Assembly: GCF_001984215.1 (NCBI RefSeq)
Contig: NZ_CP019420.1
Coordinates: 6,014,001-6,078,000 of the forward strand
Length of the DNA: 64,000 bases
Origin: Mycobacterium sp. MS1601
Lineage (GTDB): Bacteria > Actinomycetota > Actinomycetes > Mycobacteriales > Mycobacteriaceae
Direction of reading: 5' to 3'
Shown here: piece by piece, positions 20,903-36,302 of the stretch
Position numbering within the stretch: the first letter of the stretch is position 1
Layout: each line of letters opens with the position of its first letter
The notes under the pieces: model-generated
Databases searched by the model: none
The model's input: only the letters and a program-made list of their open reading frames with translations
Told to the model about the DNA's origin: nothing
Made by a program: the position numbers and the translations under genes

Positions 20903-21994
20903 TCAGACGATCTGGAGTTCCTTCGGGAACCGGGTAAGCAGGTCGGGCGTCTCCGAGCCGACGACCAGGGTGTCCTCGATGCGGACACCGCCGCGATCGG
21001 GCAAGTAGACACCAGGCTCCACGGTCACCGCAGAACCAGCAAGTAGTGTACCGGCGGCGGAGGCATTGATTCCCGGCGCTTCATGGATCTGCAGCCCCAC
21101 CCCGTGTCCGAGGCCGTGACTGAACGTCTCACCGTAGCCCGCATCCACGATGACCTGCCGCGATGCGGCGTCCACATCCTTGAGCGCCACCCCCGGCGCC
21201 AGGGCTTCTCGCCCGGCGCGCTGCGAAGCCTCCACCAGCGTGTAGATCTCGTGCTGCCAATCGGCGGCCTTCTCCAAGACGAACGTCCGCGTCATGTCCG
21301 AGTGGTATCCGCAGACCAGGGCGCCGAAGTCGATCTTGACGAAATCCCCGCTGGCCAGCACCGCGTCGGTGGGCCGGTGGTGCGGAATCGCCGAGTTGGC
21401 GCCGGTGGCCACGATGGTCTCGAACGAGGCGGCGTCGGCGCCGTGGTCGAGCATCAGCGCCTCGAGGTCTCGGCGCACCTCCTTTTCGGTGCGTCCCGGC
21501 CGCAGCCCGTCCCGGGTGATCAGCTCCGCCAAGGCGGCATCGGCCGCTTCACACGCCAGGCGCAGCAACGCCACCTCGCCGGCGTCCTTGATTTCCCGCA
21601 GCACCTCCACGGCGCCCGCGGCGCGCACCAATGTGGCCGTCGTCGCGCGTTTGAGCACCCCGAGGCCGTCGACGGTGACGACATGGCTCTCGAAACCCAG
21701 GCGCCCCACTCCGTCGACGGCGGCCCGTTCTGCCAGATACCGCCCGCAGGCCCGTTCGATCACCACCTCGAGGTCCGGCGCCTGCTGCGCGGCCTGGGTG
21801 CGGTAGCGACCGTCGGTGCTCAGCACCGCGGGGCGCCCGTCGGCGAACACCAGCAGCGCGGCGTTGGACCCGGTGAACCCGGACAGGTAGCGCACATTGT
21901 TCAGGTCTGTGACCAGCATCGCGTCCACTGCCCGGTCTTCTGAGCGGGAGCGCAGCTGCGCACTGAGGTTGTCGCGTCGCTGGGAATGTGTCAC
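20903..21994 (-). CDS. pepQ: Xaa-Pro aminopeptidase/dipeptidase (M24 family)
   Basis: This 363-aa cytosolic metallopeptidase cleaves bonds involving proline. The N-terminal creatinase-like domain (about 1-135) is followed by the pita-bread fold with its five metal ligands: the Asp pair in [20 protein letters not shown], His in [16 protein letters not shown], Glu in VEPGVYLPD and Glu in VRIEDTLVV. The gene precedes efp, as in M. tuberculosis (Rv2535c). The start overlaps the divergent frame at 21986, but the real start of that neighbour is 22028, leaving a 33-base gap. Confidence 0.93.
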   Translation of the reverse strand: MTHSQRRDNLSAQLRSRSEDRAVDAMLVTDLNNVRYLSGFTGSNAALLVFADGRPAVLSTDGRYRTQAAQQAPDLEVVIERACGRYLAERAAVDGVGRLGFESHVVTVDGLGVLKRATTATLVRAAGAVEVLREIKDAGEVALLRLACEAADAALAELITRDGLRPGRTEKEVRRDLEALMLDHGADAASFETIVATGANSAIPHHRPTDAVLASGDFVKIDFGALVCGYHSDMTRTFVLEKAADWQHEIYTLVEASQRAGREALAPGVALKDVDAASRQVIVDAGYGETFSHGLGHGVGLQIHEAPGINASAAGTLLAGSAVTVEPGVYLPDRGGVRIEDTLVVGSETPDLLTRFPKELQIV

Positions 21995-22027
21995 GCCCTG
22001 TCACGCTACTCGCTACGCTGCTACCCC

Positions 22028-24388
<2,361 letters not shown>

Positions 24389-24404
24389 GACCTAACCCAT
24401 CGAC

Positions 24405-25601
24405 CTAACCCGAAGCCCTCGCGGGCTCGTAGGCGGCGACGGAGTTCAGGTAGGACTCGACATTGCGCCGGGTCTCGGCCAGCGAGTCGCCACCGAACTT
24501 GTCCAGCACCGCGCGCGCCACCACCAGTGCCACCATGGTCTCGACCACCACGGCGGCGGCGGGCACCGCGCACACGTCGGACCGCTGGTGGATCGCCACG
24601 GCTTCGTCGCCGGTGGCCATGTCGACCGTGGCCAGCGCCCGCGGCACGGTCGAGATGGGTTTCATCGCGGCGCGCACCCGCAGCGGCTGGCCGTTGGTCA
24701 TCCCGCCCTCCAGCCCGCCTGCGCGGTTGGTGGAGCGGACCACGCCGTCGGGACCGGGATACATCTCGTCATGAGCCTGGCTGCCGCGGCGTCGGGCGGT
24801 CTCGAAACCGTCGCCGATCTCCACGCCCTTGATGGCCTGGATGCCCATCACCGCGGCCGCAAGCTGCCCGTCGAGGCGGTTGTCACCACTGGTGAACGAG
24901 CCGAGGCCGATCGGCAGACCTCGCACCACCACCTCGACCACACCACCGAGGGTGTCGCCGTCTTTCTTGGCGGCTTCGATCTCGGCGATCATGGCGGCTT
25001 CGGCGGTCTTGTCGTACGCGCGGACCGGGCTGTCGTCGATGGCGGCCAGATCATCGTCCTCCGGCGGCGGGCCCGCGTAGGGCTGTGAGGCGCCGATCGA
25101 GATGACGTGCGAGACCACCTCGACGCCGAGCGCCTGACGGAGGAACTCACGGGCCACCGTGCCGGCCGCCACCCGGGCGGCGGTCTCCCGGGCACTGGCG
25201 CGCTCCAGGACGGGGCGGGCGTCGTCGAAGCCGTACTTCAGCATGCCCGCGTAATCGGCGTGGCCGGGCCGGGGCCGGGTGAGCGGGGCGTTGCGGGCGA
25301 CGTCCAGATCCTCAGCCGAAACCGGGTCGGAGGCCATCACCGTCTCCCATTTCGGCCATTCGGTGTTGCCGATCTCGATGGCGATGGGTCCGCCGAGGGT
25401 GCTGCCGTGACGTACTCCGGCCAGCACCGTCACCTGGTCCTTCTCGAACTTCATCCGGGCGCCGCGGCCGTAACCGAGTCGGCGGCGGGCCAATTGGTCG
25501 GCAATGTCCGCCGACGTGACCTGCACACCGGCGACCATACCCTCGATCACGGCCACCAATGCGCGACCATGAGATTCACCAGCGGTGGTCCAACGCAACA
25601 C
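24405..25601 (-). CDS. aroC: Chorismate synthase
   Basis: This 398-aa FMN-dependent enzyme converts 5-enolpyruvylshikimate 3-phosphate to chorismate. Signatures [39 protein letters not shown] and [11 protein letters not shown] are all present. Start choice: GGGAGG (25611-25616) abuts ATG 25610 but is nine bases before GTG 25601. GTG gives the N-terminus (V/M)[11 protein letters not shown] found in M. tuberculosis, so 25601 is preferred. The frame stays open far upstream only as a shadow of the divergent MFS gene. It precedes aroK by 16 bases. Confidence 0.95.
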   Translation of the reverse strand: MLRWTTAGESHGRALVAVIEGMVAGVQVTSADIADQLARRRLGYGRGARMKFEKDQVTVLAGVRHGSTLGGPIAIEIGNTEWPKWETVMASDPVSAEDLDVARNAPLTRPRPGHADYAGMLKYGFDDARPVLERASARETAARVAAGTVAREFLRQALGVEVVSHVISIGASQPYAGPPPEDDDLAAIDDSPVRAYDKTAEAAMIAEIEAAKKDGDTLGGVVEVVVRGLPIGLGSFTSGDNRLDGQLAAAVMGIQAIKGVEIGDGFETARRRGSQAHDEMYPGPDGVVRSTNRAGGLEGGMTNGQPLRVRAAMKPISTVPRALATVDMATGDEAVAIHQRSDVCAVPAAAVVVETMVALVVARAVLDKFGGDSLAETRRNVESYLNSVAAYEPARASG

Positions 25602-25676
25602 GCGTCCCATCCTCCCACGGCCTTTTGCCCAACAGTTAATCGGCGATTTCACCGGGATGGTTAGGATCCCTATCCG

Positions 25677-27074
25677 ATGACAGCCGCCGACGATCCCACG
25701 CCTCGGCTGCTGATCCCGACCCTGGTTCTGCTCACCACCGTCACCGGTGTGGTCAGCAGTCTGGGCGCTCCACTGGTTCCCGCCATCGCCGACGAACTCG
25801 GCGTCTCGCTGGGCGCCGCGCAGTGGACGTTGACCATCTCGATGCTGGCCGGTGCCGTGGCAACACCGCTGATGGGACGCTTTGCCGTCGGCTCCCGCCG
25901 CAAGCCGGTGGTGCTCGGCGGCCTGCTCCTGGTGGTCGCCGGCACGGTCCTGGCCGCGGTGGCGGCGCTGTTCGACGGTGACCTGGCGTTGACGTTGTTG
26001 ATCGCGGGCCGGGCCGGGCAAGGCATGGCGCTCGGGCTGGCGCCGCTGGCCATGGCCGTCGCCCGCGAAGTCCTGCCGGGCCCGCGGGTGGGCCCGGTGG
26101 TGGCGGCCCTGTCGGTGGGCACGGTCGCCGGCGCCGGCTTGGGTTATCCGCTGACGGCGTTGGTGGCGCAGGCCGGCGGAGTGTCGGCGGCGTTCTGGTT
26201 GGGAACGGCGCTGACGTTCGCGACGCTGGTCCTGACCTGGCTGCGGCTGCCTGCCGCGGCGCCGGTGCCGTCACCCGCGGTGCGGGCGTCGGAGGCTCTG
26301 CTGTTGTCGGTGGCGACGGCGGCGCTGCTGCTCGGCGTCAGCCAGACCACCACCTGGGGCTGGAGCGACGCCAGGACGCTGGGACTGTTGGTCATCGGAG
26401 CGCTGGCCCTGGCGGGCTGGTTGCGGGTCACGCTGCAGCACAAGGATCCGCTGGTGGATCTGCGGCTGGCGTTCAGCGGAGCGGCGGCGGCACCCAACAT
26501 CACCGGTCTGCTGGCGGGTGCCGGGATGTACATGGGGTTGACGCTGTTGATGGTGCTGGTGCAGGTCGACACCCCGACGGGTTGGGGTCTGGATCAGCCG
26601 GTGGCCGTCGCCGGGCTGATGCTGGTGCCGTACTCGCTGATGAGTGTGCTGGGTTCGCGGGTGTCGCTGTGGGTGGGTCGACGTGTCGACCCCGGCAAGG
26701 TGTTGCCCGTCGGATGCGCGCTGTACCTGGCTTCCACTGTGCAGTTGGCGGTGGCACACGACCATGTGTGGCAGGCGCTGTTGTCGATGACGCTGGCCGG
26801 TCTGGGCAGCGGCGCCACCTTCGCGACACTGCCGGTGCTGCTGGTGCGGGCGGTGCCGGCCGCCGAGACGTCCAGCGCGCTGGCGTTCAACCAGGTGCTG
26901 CGCTACATCGGGTTTTCCATCGGCAGCGCCGTCGGTGTCACGGTGCTGACGCTGGTCAGCGGCCCGGTGCCCGACGAGCGAGGCTTCACCGCGGCGATGT
27001 CGGCCAACGCCGCGCTCTGGCTGCTGGCCATCATCGTGGTCGTCCTGCGAGTTCGGCGTGATCTCAACCGCTGA
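25677..27074 (+). CDS. MFS exporter, drug:H+ antiporter (DHA2-like)
   Basis: This 465-aa integral membrane protein has about 14 hydrophobic helices, for example [39 protein letters not shown] and [13 protein letters not shown]. Between helices 2 and 3 is [13 protein letters not shown], the family motif A loop. The size and helix count fit the 14-helix multidrug exporters. The substrate is unknown. A divergent promoter region of 75 bases is shared with aroC. The protein ends just before the convergent prepilin peptidase gene. Confidence 0.9.
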   Translation: MTAADDPTPRLLIPTLVLLTTVTGVVSSLGAPLVPAIADELGVSLGAAQWTLTISMLAGAVATPLMGRFAVGSRRKPVVLGGLLLVVAGTVLAAVAALFDGDLALTLLIAGRAGQGMALGLAPLAMAVAREVLPGPRVGPVVAALSVGTVAGAGLGYPLTALVAQAGGVSAAFWLGTALTFATLVLTWLRLPAAAPVPSPAVRASEALLLSVATAALLLGVSQTTTWGWSDARTLGLLVIGALALAGWLRVTLQHKDPLVDLRLAFSGAAAAPNITGLLAGAGMYMGLTLLMVLVQVDTPTGWGLDQPVAVAGLMLVPYSLMSVLGSRVSLWVGRRVDPGKVLPVGCALYLASTVQLAVAHDHVWQALLSMTLAGLGSGATFATLPVLLVRAVPAAETSSALAFNQVLRYIGFSIGSAVGVTVLTLVSGPVPDERGFTAAMSANAALWLLAIIVVVLRVRRDLNR

Positions 27075-27084
27075 GCGACCGGAA

Positions 27085-27476
27085 TCACGCCGAAATCACG
27101 AGAACCGCGCCCGTCGCGAGGCACATCGACGGCCCGTGCGGCAGCACCCGCGACCGCGTCGCCACTCCCAGCAGCGAGGTCAAGAGCGGCGCACCCACGG
27201 CAGCCAACACCCACGCCTCGATACCGACCGCCCCCGTCAGCGCCCCCAGCCCGAGTGCGAGCTTCACATCCCCCGCGCCGAAACCCCGAGCAAAAACCCG
27301 GCGAGGTACACCCCGGCCAGCACCACCGCCCCGACAACAGCCGCCGTGCCACTACCGGAAAAACTCTCGACGGCCATGATCACCGCGAACCCCGGCAGCG
27401 TCAGCACATTCGGCAACCGCCGCCACCGCAGATCGCACACACTGCACACGCACAGCCAGACCAGTAGCACCACCAT
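27085..27476 (-). pseudogene. A24 prepilin peptidase-like gene with a one-base frameshift (Rv2551c type)
   Basis: Two adjoining frames form one protein. The first (from 27476) reads VCDLRWRRLPNVLTLPG, where the Asp is one of the two catalytic aspartates of type IV prepilin peptidases, and ends GVSARGM plus stop. One frame over, the expected (F)GAGDVKLALGLGA, with the second Asp, continues to PHGPSMCLATGAVL. One missing base in a C4 run (plus strand 27284-27287) explains the break; with it restored there are 130 codons. Such single-domain A24 peptidases process prepilin-like proteins at the membrane. Position before aroE matches M. tuberculosis. The same kind of homopolymer loss affects pyrF. 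Confidence 0.85.
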
Positions 27477-27485
27477 GGGCGGACG

Positions 27486-28301
27486 CTAATCCAGCGCGGC
27501 CGCCATCTGCTGTCGCGGAGCTGGTTGCCCTGTGAATTGTTCGACCTGCGCGAAGGCCTGGTGCAACAGCATCTGCAGGCCGCTGACCACCCGACCTCCG
27601 GCCGCGCTCACCGCCGCGGCCAGCGGTGTGGGCCACGGGTCGTAGATGGCGTCCAGCAGCACGGGTGCGGTCGCCAGCGCTTCGGCGAACGGTGCCACCG
27701 CGTCGGCGGGCACGGTGCTGACCATGGCGCTGCACACCCCGGCGTGGCGGGCCAGGGCCTGATGTTCCAGCGGGCAGCACTCGGCACTGACGCCCACGGA
27801 TGCGGCCAGCTGCACCAGCCGGGCCGCCTTGTCCTTGTTACGCGCCGCCACCACAACGTGTTCGATACCCAGCGATACCAGTCCCACCAGGGCGGCAGGC
27901 GCCGTCCCGCCGGCACCGAGCAACAGCGCTGTCCCGCTCAGCCGGACACCCAGCGCGCCCGCCACGCCGTCGATGTCGGTGTTGTCGGCACGCCAACCGG
28001 TGTCGGTACGCAGCAGCGTGTTCGCCGAGCCCACCTGTTCAGCGCGGGCGGTGCGCTCCGAGGCGTAGGACAGTGCGGCGAACTTGCCGGGCATCGTCAC
28101 CGACAGCCCCACCCACTCCGGACCGAGCGAGTCGACCAGCGCAGGCAGTTGCTCGGCGGTGCATTCGATGCGCTCATAGGTCCAACCGGTCAACCCCAGC
28201 GCCCGGTAGGCCGCCAGATGCAGCTGCGGCGAACGCGAATGTGCGATGGGCTGCCCCAGTACGGCAGCTTTACGGTTACCGGGCACTGTCGAGGACGCCA
28301 T
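27486..28301 (-). CDS. aroE: Shikimate dehydrogenase
   Basis: This 271-aa NADPH-dependent enzyme reduces 3-dehydroshikimate to shikimate. The shikimate-binding HSRSPQLHLAAYRALGL, the catalytic Lys in VTMPGKFAAL, the Asp in ADNTDIDG and the nucleotide loop LLGAGGTAPAAL are all present. The gene overlaps mltG by 26 bases and precedes the prepilin peptidase. It completes the kinase/synthase set nearby, although the dehydratase gene is missing from the window. Confidence 0.93.
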   Translation of the reverse strand: MASSTVPGNRKAAVLGQPIAHSRSPQLHLAAYRALGLTGWTYERIECTAEQLPALVDSLGPEWVGLSVTMPGKFAALSYASERTARAEQVGSANTLLRTDTGWRADNTDIDGVAGALGVRLSGTALLLGAGGTAPAALVGLVSLGIEHVVVAARNKDKAARLVQLAASVGVSAECCPLEHQALARHAGVCSAMVSTVPADAVAPFAEALATAPVLLDAIYDPWPTPLAAAVSAAGGRVVSGLQMLLHQAFAQVEQFTGQPAPRQQMAAALD

Positions 28302-29517
28302 TGCGCTGCGCCACTTCGATATTGGCCAGGTGCTGCTCGTACTCCCTGGTGAACAGCGTGGTGCCCTGCATGTCGATGGTCACGAAGTACAGCCAATCCC
28401 CCGGCGCCGGCCGTTCGGCGGCGGCCAGCGCCGCTTCACTCGGTGAGCAGATGGGTGTGACGGGCAGCCCCGGCGAGGCGTAGGTGTTCCACGGCGTCAC
28501 CCGCGTGCGGTCGGCATCGGTGGTGGCGATCTCCTGACGGTCCAGCGAGTAGTTGACCGTGGAGTCGAACTCGAGCTTCCTGTTGTCTGCCAGCCGGTTG
28601 TAGATAACCCTGGCGACCTTCGGGAAGTCCTGCGGCAGCGACTCACGCTGCACCAGCGACCCGACCACCAGCACGTCGTAGGGCGAGATGTTCATCGCCG
28701 CGGCGGTGTCCAGCAGTCCCGAGGCCTCGTAGCGGGCAGTACTGGCCGAGATCAGCGATCCGAGAATCTGGTCCGGTGTGGCCGACGGGTCGACATTCCA
28801 GGTGCCCGCGGCAATCAGCCCTTCCAGCCGCCGGTGGTCGGAGCCCATGGCGGTGGCGGGTTCGACGGCCCACTGCGGCACCCGCAACGCTTCCAAGCTG
28901 TCGGCGGAGGCGGCGTTGCGCAGGTCGTCCGCCGAAACGCAGGAGCGCTGCCCGTCGAGGTCGGTGCAGGTGGCTTCAGAGATGAGAGTGATCAGGCCTT
29001 TGGTGACGGCGCCGGTGCGGACGTCGGTCGTGTCGTCGAGCTGGCGGCCCTCGGGGATGGTGAAGTTCCCGACGCGGTTGGCCGGGTCGACCAGGCGGTC
29101 CACTGCGGAGACCGCGGGGATCTCGGTGCGCACCTTGTAGAAGCCGGGCTGGATGGCGGCCATCGCCGAGTTGTTGCCCGCGGCCGTGACAAAGCCCTCC
29201 AGGGTGGACACCACTCCGGCGTCGAGAAGGGTCTGCCCGATGGCGGTGGCCGAATCGCCTTGGTGCACTTCGACCACCACGTCGGCAGCACCCTCACCGG
29301 TGTAGTCCGACGGGGTACCGAACATCGAATGCCACAGCCGCGAACCCAGGAAGACGGTGCCGATGACAACAGCGATCAGCAGCGCCACCGACAAACCGGC
29401 GACGGTGCGACGACGGCGACGGGCCCGTTCGGCCCTGATCCGCGCTGCGCGGGTCATCCCACGCCGGGGCGGGCCCACAGCCACCGGCTGTGCGCGGTCG
29501 TCCCAGTCGTCAGCCAT
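28276..29517 (-). CDS. mltG: Endolytic murein transglycosylase MltG (YceG family)
   Basis: This 413-aa protein cuts nascent peptidoglycan strands and so sets their length. A basic cytoplasmic N-terminus ([14 protein letters not shown]) leads into one membrane helix ([18 protein letters not shown]). A LysM-like region follows, then the YceG catalytic domain with the essential Glu in [22 protein letters not shown] and the [24 protein letters not shown] signature. It overlaps ruvX by eight bases; the aroE-mltG-ruvX-alaS order is standard in mycobacteria. Confidence 0.94.
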   Translation of the reverse strand: MADDWDDRAQPVAVGPPRRGMTRAARIRAERARRRRRTVAGLSVALLIAVVIGTVFLGSRLWHSMFGTPSDYTGEGAADVVVEVHQGDSATAIGQTLLDAGVVSTLEGFVTAAGNNSAMAAIQPGFYKVRTEIPAVSAVDRLVDPANRVGNFTIPEGRQLDDTTDVRTGAVTKGLITLISEATCTDLDGQRSCVSADDLRNAASADSLEALRVPQWAVEPATAMGSDHRRLEGLIAAGTWNVDPSATPDQILGSLISASTARYEASGLLDTAAAMNISPYDVLVVGSLVQRESLPQDFPKVARVIYNRLADNRKLEFDSTVNYSLDRQEIATTDADRTRVTPWNTYASPGLPVTPICSPSEAALAAAERPAPGDWLYFVTIDMQGTTLFTREYEQHLANIEVAQRNGVLDSAR

Positions 29518-30031
29518 GCTGCTCCTCCGGTGTCACGGCCCCCGACTGTTCTGCCTGCCACGTGCGGCGCTGATCCAGCCAGCCTTGCAAGATCGCCACG
29601 GCCGCCGCCTGGTCAACGACGGACCGCTGACCGCGCGCCTTGATTCCTGCCTCCCGCAGGGAACGCTGTGCGGTGACGGTGGTGAGCCGTTCGTCGGCCA
29701 ACCGCACCGGCACCGGTGCGATGCGTTGTGCCAGCTGGTCGGCGATGTCGATGGCGTCCAGAGCTGAGGTGCCCGCCCGGTCGGCCAGGGTGCGCGGCAG
29801 CCCGACGATCACCTCGACGGCTTCGTACTCCTGCACGAGCTGACGCAGCCGACGCAGATGACGGCCCGAACTCTCGCGCCGGACGGTCTCCACCGGCGTC
29901 GCCAGAATGCCGTCGGGGTCGCAGGTGGCGACGCCGATGCGGACGGTGCCGACGTCCACGCCGAGTCGGCGCCCACGGCCGGGGTCATCACCGCCGGGCC
30001 GGTCGGGCAGCCGGTGCTCGCTGGACGTCAC
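29510..30031 (-). CDS. ruvX: RuvX/YqgF family RNase H-fold nuclease
   Basis: This 173-aa protein begins with the RNase H-like strand [19 protein letters not shown], the first Asp being a likely metal ligand. It continues through [13 protein letters not shown] and [12 protein letters not shown] (Glu) to [16 protein letters not shown] (Asp), the acidic set of the family. YqgF proteins act as Holliday junction resolvase-like or pre-16S rRNA processing nucleases; both roles have support in different bacteria. It sits six bases after alaS in one leftward unit. Confidence 0.92.
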   Translation of the reverse strand: MTSSEHRLPDRPGGDDPGRGRRLGVDVGTVRIGVATCDPDGILATPVETVRRESSGRHLRRLRQLVQEYEAVEVIVGLPRTLADRAGTSALDAIDIADQLAQRIAPVPVRLADERLTTVTAQRSLREAGIKARGQRSVVDQAAAVAILQGWLDQRRTWQAEQSGAVTPEEQHG

Positions 30032-30037
30032 TGCAGG

Positions 30038-32728
<2,691 letters not shown>

Positions 32729-32808
32729 GTCGTCTCTTCCTTGTCGCCCGGCTCAACCGCCTAACAGTACCGGGGTGGCCGGCGGCGGCGAAAAGGCAGC
32801 ACGGCCGC

Positions 32809-33210
32809 TCAACCGCCGAGGAAGCTCAGCCGTACCGACCGCCGCGGGTTGTCCCGGTTGAGGTCAACGAGCACCACACTCTGCCAAGTTCCCAGCAGCA
32901 GCCTGCCGCCCTGCACCGGAACGGTCACCGACGGCGAGACGATCCCCGGCAGCACATGGTCGGCGCCGTGGCCGGGCGAGCCGTGTGAGTGCCGGTAACG
33001 GTCGTCGCGGGGCAGCAGCCGCTCCAAGGTGTCCAGCAGATCGTCATCGGAGCCCGCGCCGGTCTCGATGATGGCGATGCCCGCGGTGGCATGCGGGACG
33101 AAGACATTGCACAGTCCGTCTCCACGGGAAGAACAGAAGCGCGCGACGTCGTCGGTGAGGTCGACGAGTCGGCGGCGGCTGGTGTCGATGTCGAGCAGGT
33201 CGGTGAGCAC
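32809..33210 (-). CDS. YjbQ/UPF0047 family protein (Rv2556c homolog)
   Basis: This 133-aa product matches the YjbQ fold: FVPHATAGIAIIETGAGSDDDLLDTL, then GHGADHVLPGIVSPSVTVPVQGG, then LGTWQSVVLVDLN. The family carries conserved His and Asp residues that suggest an enzyme, and some members show weak thiamine phosphate synthase activity in vitro, though the true role is uncertain. It lies upstream of alaS in the same orientation, as in M. tuberculosis. Confidence 0.9.
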   Translation of the reverse strand: MLTDLLDIDTSRRRLVDLTDDVARFCSSRGDGLCNVFVPHATAGIAIIETGAGSDDDLLDTLERLLPRDDRYRHSHGSPGHGADHVLPGIVSPSVTVPVQGGRLLLGTWQSVVLVDLNRDNPRRSVRLSFLGG

Positions 33211-33329
33211 GTCACCAGACTACGAACCGCCAAAGAAAACACGTCCGAACCCGCAGAACCGTTTATCTGACGAAAGCGTCGGGTATCTCAGCTGCACCCC
33301 ATTCGACGCGTATTGCCCTGGAGGACAAC

Positions 33330-33617
33330 ATGACGGTCACCGGCATCATCACCGCAATCATCATCGGCGCGGTCATCGGCCTCCTGGGCCGACTGCTGCT
33401 GCCCGGTAAGCAGCCCATCGGTGTGTTGCTCACCATTGTCGTCGGCATTGTCGCCGCACTTCTGGGTACCTTCTTGGCCCGTTCCATGGGTATCGCCACG
33501 GCCACCGCCGGGGTCGACTGGATGGAGCTGCTGGTCCAGGTTGTTCTCGCCGTTGTCGGCGTCGCCCTGGTCAGCGCACTCACCTCGCGACGACGCGGGG
33601 GCGTTGTGCGCCGCTGA
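33330..33617 (+). CDS. GlsB/YeaQ/YmgE family small membrane protein
   Basis: This 95-aa protein has three hydrophobic helices (IITAIIIGAVIGLLGRLLL, IGVLLTIVVGIVAALLGTFLA, LLVQVVLAVVGVALVSAL) and a basic tail (TSRRRGGVVRR). The glycine-rich first and second helices are the signature of the transglycosylase-associated/YeaQ family, small stress-linked membrane proteins of unknown mechanism. CTGGAGGAC precedes the ATG. A clear terminator follows at 33633-33680. Confidence 0.88.
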   Translation: MTVTGIITAIIIGAVIGLLGRLLLPGKQPIGVLLTIVVGIVAALLGTFLARSMGIATATAGVDWMELLVQVVLAVVGVALVSALTSRRRGGVVRR

Positions 33618-33632
33618 CATTCCCACAAATCC

Positions 33633-33680
33633 GATCCCGGCCGACGTTCCCTCCCCGGCGCGTCAGCCGGGATCTCTTTT
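33633..33680 (+). terminator. Intrinsic terminator after the GlsB-like gene
   Basis: GATCCCGGC (33633-33641) pairs perfectly with GCCGGGATC (33666-33674) and is followed by TCTTTT. The 24-base loop is long, but the T-tract makes it a convincing rho-independent terminator for the rightward gene, 15 bases after its stop and before the convergent rarA end. Confidence 0.8.
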
Positions 33681-33699
33681 GCCCGCCACCGGCGGAGGG

Positions 33700-35034
33700 T
33701 CAGCGCTTGCGGCGGATGATGGCGCGTAGCCGTTCGACACGCCCGGAGATCTCCCTCTCGCCACCGCGGGCCACCGGCTGGTAGTAGTCGGTGCCCACCA
33801 GCTCATCGGGCGGATACTGTTGCGAGACAACACCATCGGGGTGGTCGTGAGGGTACTTGTAGCCCTGGGCATGGCCCAGCGCCGCCGCACCGGAGTAGTG
33901 CCCGTCACGCAGATGGGTCGGCACGGACCCGGCCTTGCCCGCCCGGATATCGGCCATCGCCGCCCCCAGGGCGGTGGTCACGGCATTGGACTTCGGGGCC
34001 ATGGCCAGGTGCACGGTGGCGTGTGCCAGCGTCAGCTGCGCCTCCGGCATCCCGATCAGCTGTACCGTCTGGGCGGCGGCCACCGCTGTCGGCAGTGACA
34101 TCGGATCGGCCATCCCGATGTCCTCACTGGCCAGGATCATCAGCCGGCGCGCCACGAACCGAGGATCCTCGCCCGCCGTCAGCATCCGGGCCAGATAGTG
34201 CAGGGCGGCATCGACGTCGGAGCCGCGCACCGATTTGATGAACGCACTCACCACGTCGTAGTGCTGATCGCCGTCTCGGTCGTAGCGCACCGCCGCCTTG
34301 TCCAGCGACTGCTCGATGACCTCGACGGTCACCCGCTCCCCCGTCTCGGCCGCCACTTCCAGCGCCGTCAGAGCCCGGCGGGCATCCCCAGCGGACAGCT
34401 GCACCACCAGCTCGACTGCGTCGTCGTCGACCGGAACGGTGCCCCCGAGCCCACGGGGATCTTCGATCGCGCGGCGCAGCACGGTGCCGATGTCCTCGGC
34501 AGTCAGCGGCTGCAGCTGCAGGATCAACGACCGCGACAGCAGCGGTGCCACCACCGAGAACGACGGATTCTCCGTGGTGGCGGCCACCAGCAGCACCACC
34601 CGGTTCTCGACGGCGGCCAGCAACGCGTCCTGCTGGGTCTTGGAGAAACGGTGCACCTCATCGATGAACAACACCGTCTGCTCACCGTGGATCGCCGAAC
34701 GACGCGCCGTGTCGATCACCGCGCGCACCTCTTTGACGCCCGCCGACAACGCCGACAACGCTTCGAAACGGCGGCCGGTGGCGTTCGAGATCAGCGATGC
34801 CAGCGTCGTCTTACCGGTGCCGGGCGGGCCGTAGAGGATCAGCGAGGCCGCTCCGGAGCCGTCGACCAGCCGCCTCAGCGGTGAGCCCTGTCCCAGCAGG
34901 TGCTGCTGCCCCACCACCTCGTCGAGCGAACGGGGCCGCATCCTCACCGCGAGCGGCGCGTTCGGGGAAGGCTCGGTGGGCCCCGCCCCCCGCGCGGGGT
35001 CCGGCCCCGTCAGGTCGAACAAGCTGTCGGACAC
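33700..35034 (-). CDS. rarA: Replication-associated recombination protein A (AAA+ ATPase, MgsA/WRNIP1 family)
   Basis: This 444-aa ATPase acts at stalled replication forks and is related to clamp-loader subunits. Walker [13 protein letters not shown], Walker [11 protein letters not shown], sensor 1 [11 protein letters not shown] and the RarA-specific C-terminus ([20 protein letters not shown], then QQYPP) are evident. GTG 35034 (SDSLFDLTG) was chosen as the usual mycobacterial start; the frame is open 61 codons further without homology. A GC-rich inverted repeat lies just inside the start (about 34977-35008). Confidence 0.94.
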   Translation of the reverse strand: MSDSLFDLTGPDPARGAGPTEPSPNAPLAVRMRPRSLDEVVGQQHLLGQGSPLRRLVDGSGAASLILYGPPGTGKTTLASLISNATGRRFEALSALSAGVKEVRAVIDTARRSAIHGEQTVLFIDEVHRFSKTQQDALLAAVENRVVLLVAATTENPSFSVVAPLLSRSLILQLQPLTAEDIGTVLRRAIEDPRGLGGTVPVDDDAVELVVQLSAGDARRALTALEVAAETGERVTVEVIEQSLDKAAVRYDRDGDQHYDVVSAFIKSVRGSDVDAALHYLARMLTAGEDPRFVARRLMILASEDIGMADPMSLPTAVAAAQTVQLIGMPEAQLTLAHATVHLAMAPKSNAVTTALGAAMADIRAGKAGSVPTHLRDGHYSGAAALGHAQGYKYPHDHPDGVVSQQYPPDELVGTDYYQPVARGGEREISGRVERLRAIIRRKR

Positions 35035-35158
35035 GGGTTCAGGATTACCACGCTTTCGGGACAATCCGCGATGTCCGGGCTGCTGCCCTGACGCCGGTGG
35101 GGACGAACACGTCGCGCCGGCCGGCCACGGAGACGGCCCACGCAGCTGAGTTGACACA

Positions 35159-35341
35159 GTGGTACAAGTGTCTGGTGCGTTCCACAGCGACCGGAGCCAC
35201 CGCCGCTTCGTGACCACCGCTGCGCTGCTCGGCTTCGCGACACCCGCCGCCGCGATCGTGGCGCCTGCCGACGGCCACTACACCTACGCTGGGGCCGGAA
35301 ACCCGAACTCCACCTCGACGATGCAGAGTGTCTGCAGCTAA
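35159..35341 (+). pseudogene. Truncated secreted protein gene (signal peptide plus short mature start)
   Basis: This 60-codon frame carries a signal peptide ([20 protein letters not shown]) followed by [26 protein letters not shown] and a stop. The mature start resembles the first strand of small exported mycobacterial proteins that usually run well past 100 residues, so most of the coding region seems lost. The stop overlaps the end of the convergent DUF3097 gene. The start could be GTG 35159 or GTG 35210. It may still make a short exported peptide, but a remnant is more likely. Confidence 0.45.
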
Positions 35342-36174
35342 CCCGCTGTCACGAAGTCGATCAGTTCCTCCACCCGGCCGATCAGCGCCGGCTCCAGATC
35401 GTTCCAGTCGCGGACGGTGGACCGGATCCGCTGCCACGCGCGGGCGATATCAGCCTGATCGGCGTGCGGCCAACCCAGCGCCTGACAGATCCCGTGCTTC
35501 CACTCGATGTTCCGGGGAATCGTCGGCCAGGTCTTCAACCCCACCCGAGCGGGTTTGACGGCCTGCCAGATGTCGACGAAGGGGTGTCCTACCACCAGGG
35601 CATCACCGCCGTGCGGACCGGAACGCACCGCGTCGGCGATGCGGGACTCTTTGGATCCGGCCACCAGGTGGTCCACCAACACGCCGAGCCTGCGGCCGGG
35701 GCCGGGTGCGAAGTCGGCCACCAGCGCGGGCAGGTCGTCGACCCCGCCGAGGTATTCGACCACCACCCCCTCGATGCGCAGGTCGTCACCCCACACCTGC
35801 TCCACCAGCTCGGCGTCGTGGCGGCCTTCCACGTAGATCCGTCCACCGATCGCCGTTCGAGCCCGAACACCCTGCACGGCAACCGAACCCGATGCGGTGC
35901 GGGTGGGCGCCTTGGGCGCTGCCTTGCGCGGGGGTGTCAGGATGACGGGCTTGCCGTCCACCAGGTAACCGGGCCCCACCGGGAACCCGCGACGACGGCC
36001 GTGCCGGTCTTCGAGGTCCATCCGCCCGTACTCGACCCGCACCACCGCACCGACAAAACCGGACGTCACGTCCTCGAGCACCATCCCTATTTCCACCGCG
36101 AGCTCGGTGGCACGCACCTTGCGGCGCTGGTGCGGGTTGTCGGCCAGAACGTCGATGCCATAGCGGTCCGTCAC
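35338..36174 (-). CDS. DUF3097 protein with a Toprim-like core
   Basis: This 278-aa protein belongs to the actinobacterial family DUF3097. The N-terminal strand-rich part (VGAVVRVEYGRMDLEDRHGR) is followed by IYVEGRHDAELVEQVWG, then LGVLVDHLVAGSKESRIAD and VVGHPFVDIWQAVKP. The conserved Glu and Asp residues in this order resemble the Toprim fold of primases and topoisomerases, so nucleic-acid handling is possible but unproven. GTG 36174 (TDRYGIDVLADN) was taken as start; GTG 36192 is an alternative. Confidence 0.82.
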   Translation of the reverse strand: MTDRYGIDVLADNPHQRRKVRATELAVEIGMVLEDVTSGFVGAVVRVEYGRMDLEDRHGRRRGFPVGPGYLVDGKPVILTPPRKAAPKAPTRTASGSVAVQGVRARTAIGGRIYVEGRHDAELVEQVWGDDLRIEGVVVEYLGGVDDLPALVADFAPGPGRRLGVLVDHLVAGSKESRIADAVRSGPHGGDALVVGHPFVDIWQAVKPARVGLKTWPTIPRNIEWKHGICQALGWPHADQADIARAWQRIRSTVRDWNDLEPALIGRVEELIDFVTAG

Positions 36175-36302
36175 GGCGGCGATGTTACGAACGCAGGCCA
36201 CACGACACACGGCGCCATACCGACGACGCAGCGATCGTGATCTGCGCGAGACCTGGCAACCTCCCGCCGTTTGACACAGACCGCGCCGGGTAGCCGCACA
36301 GC

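Noticed and set aside
34977..35008. GC-rich inverted repeat near the rarA start as terminator
   Set aside because: It lies within the coding region encoding Gly/Pro-rich residues, so it is more simply explained by codon composition.
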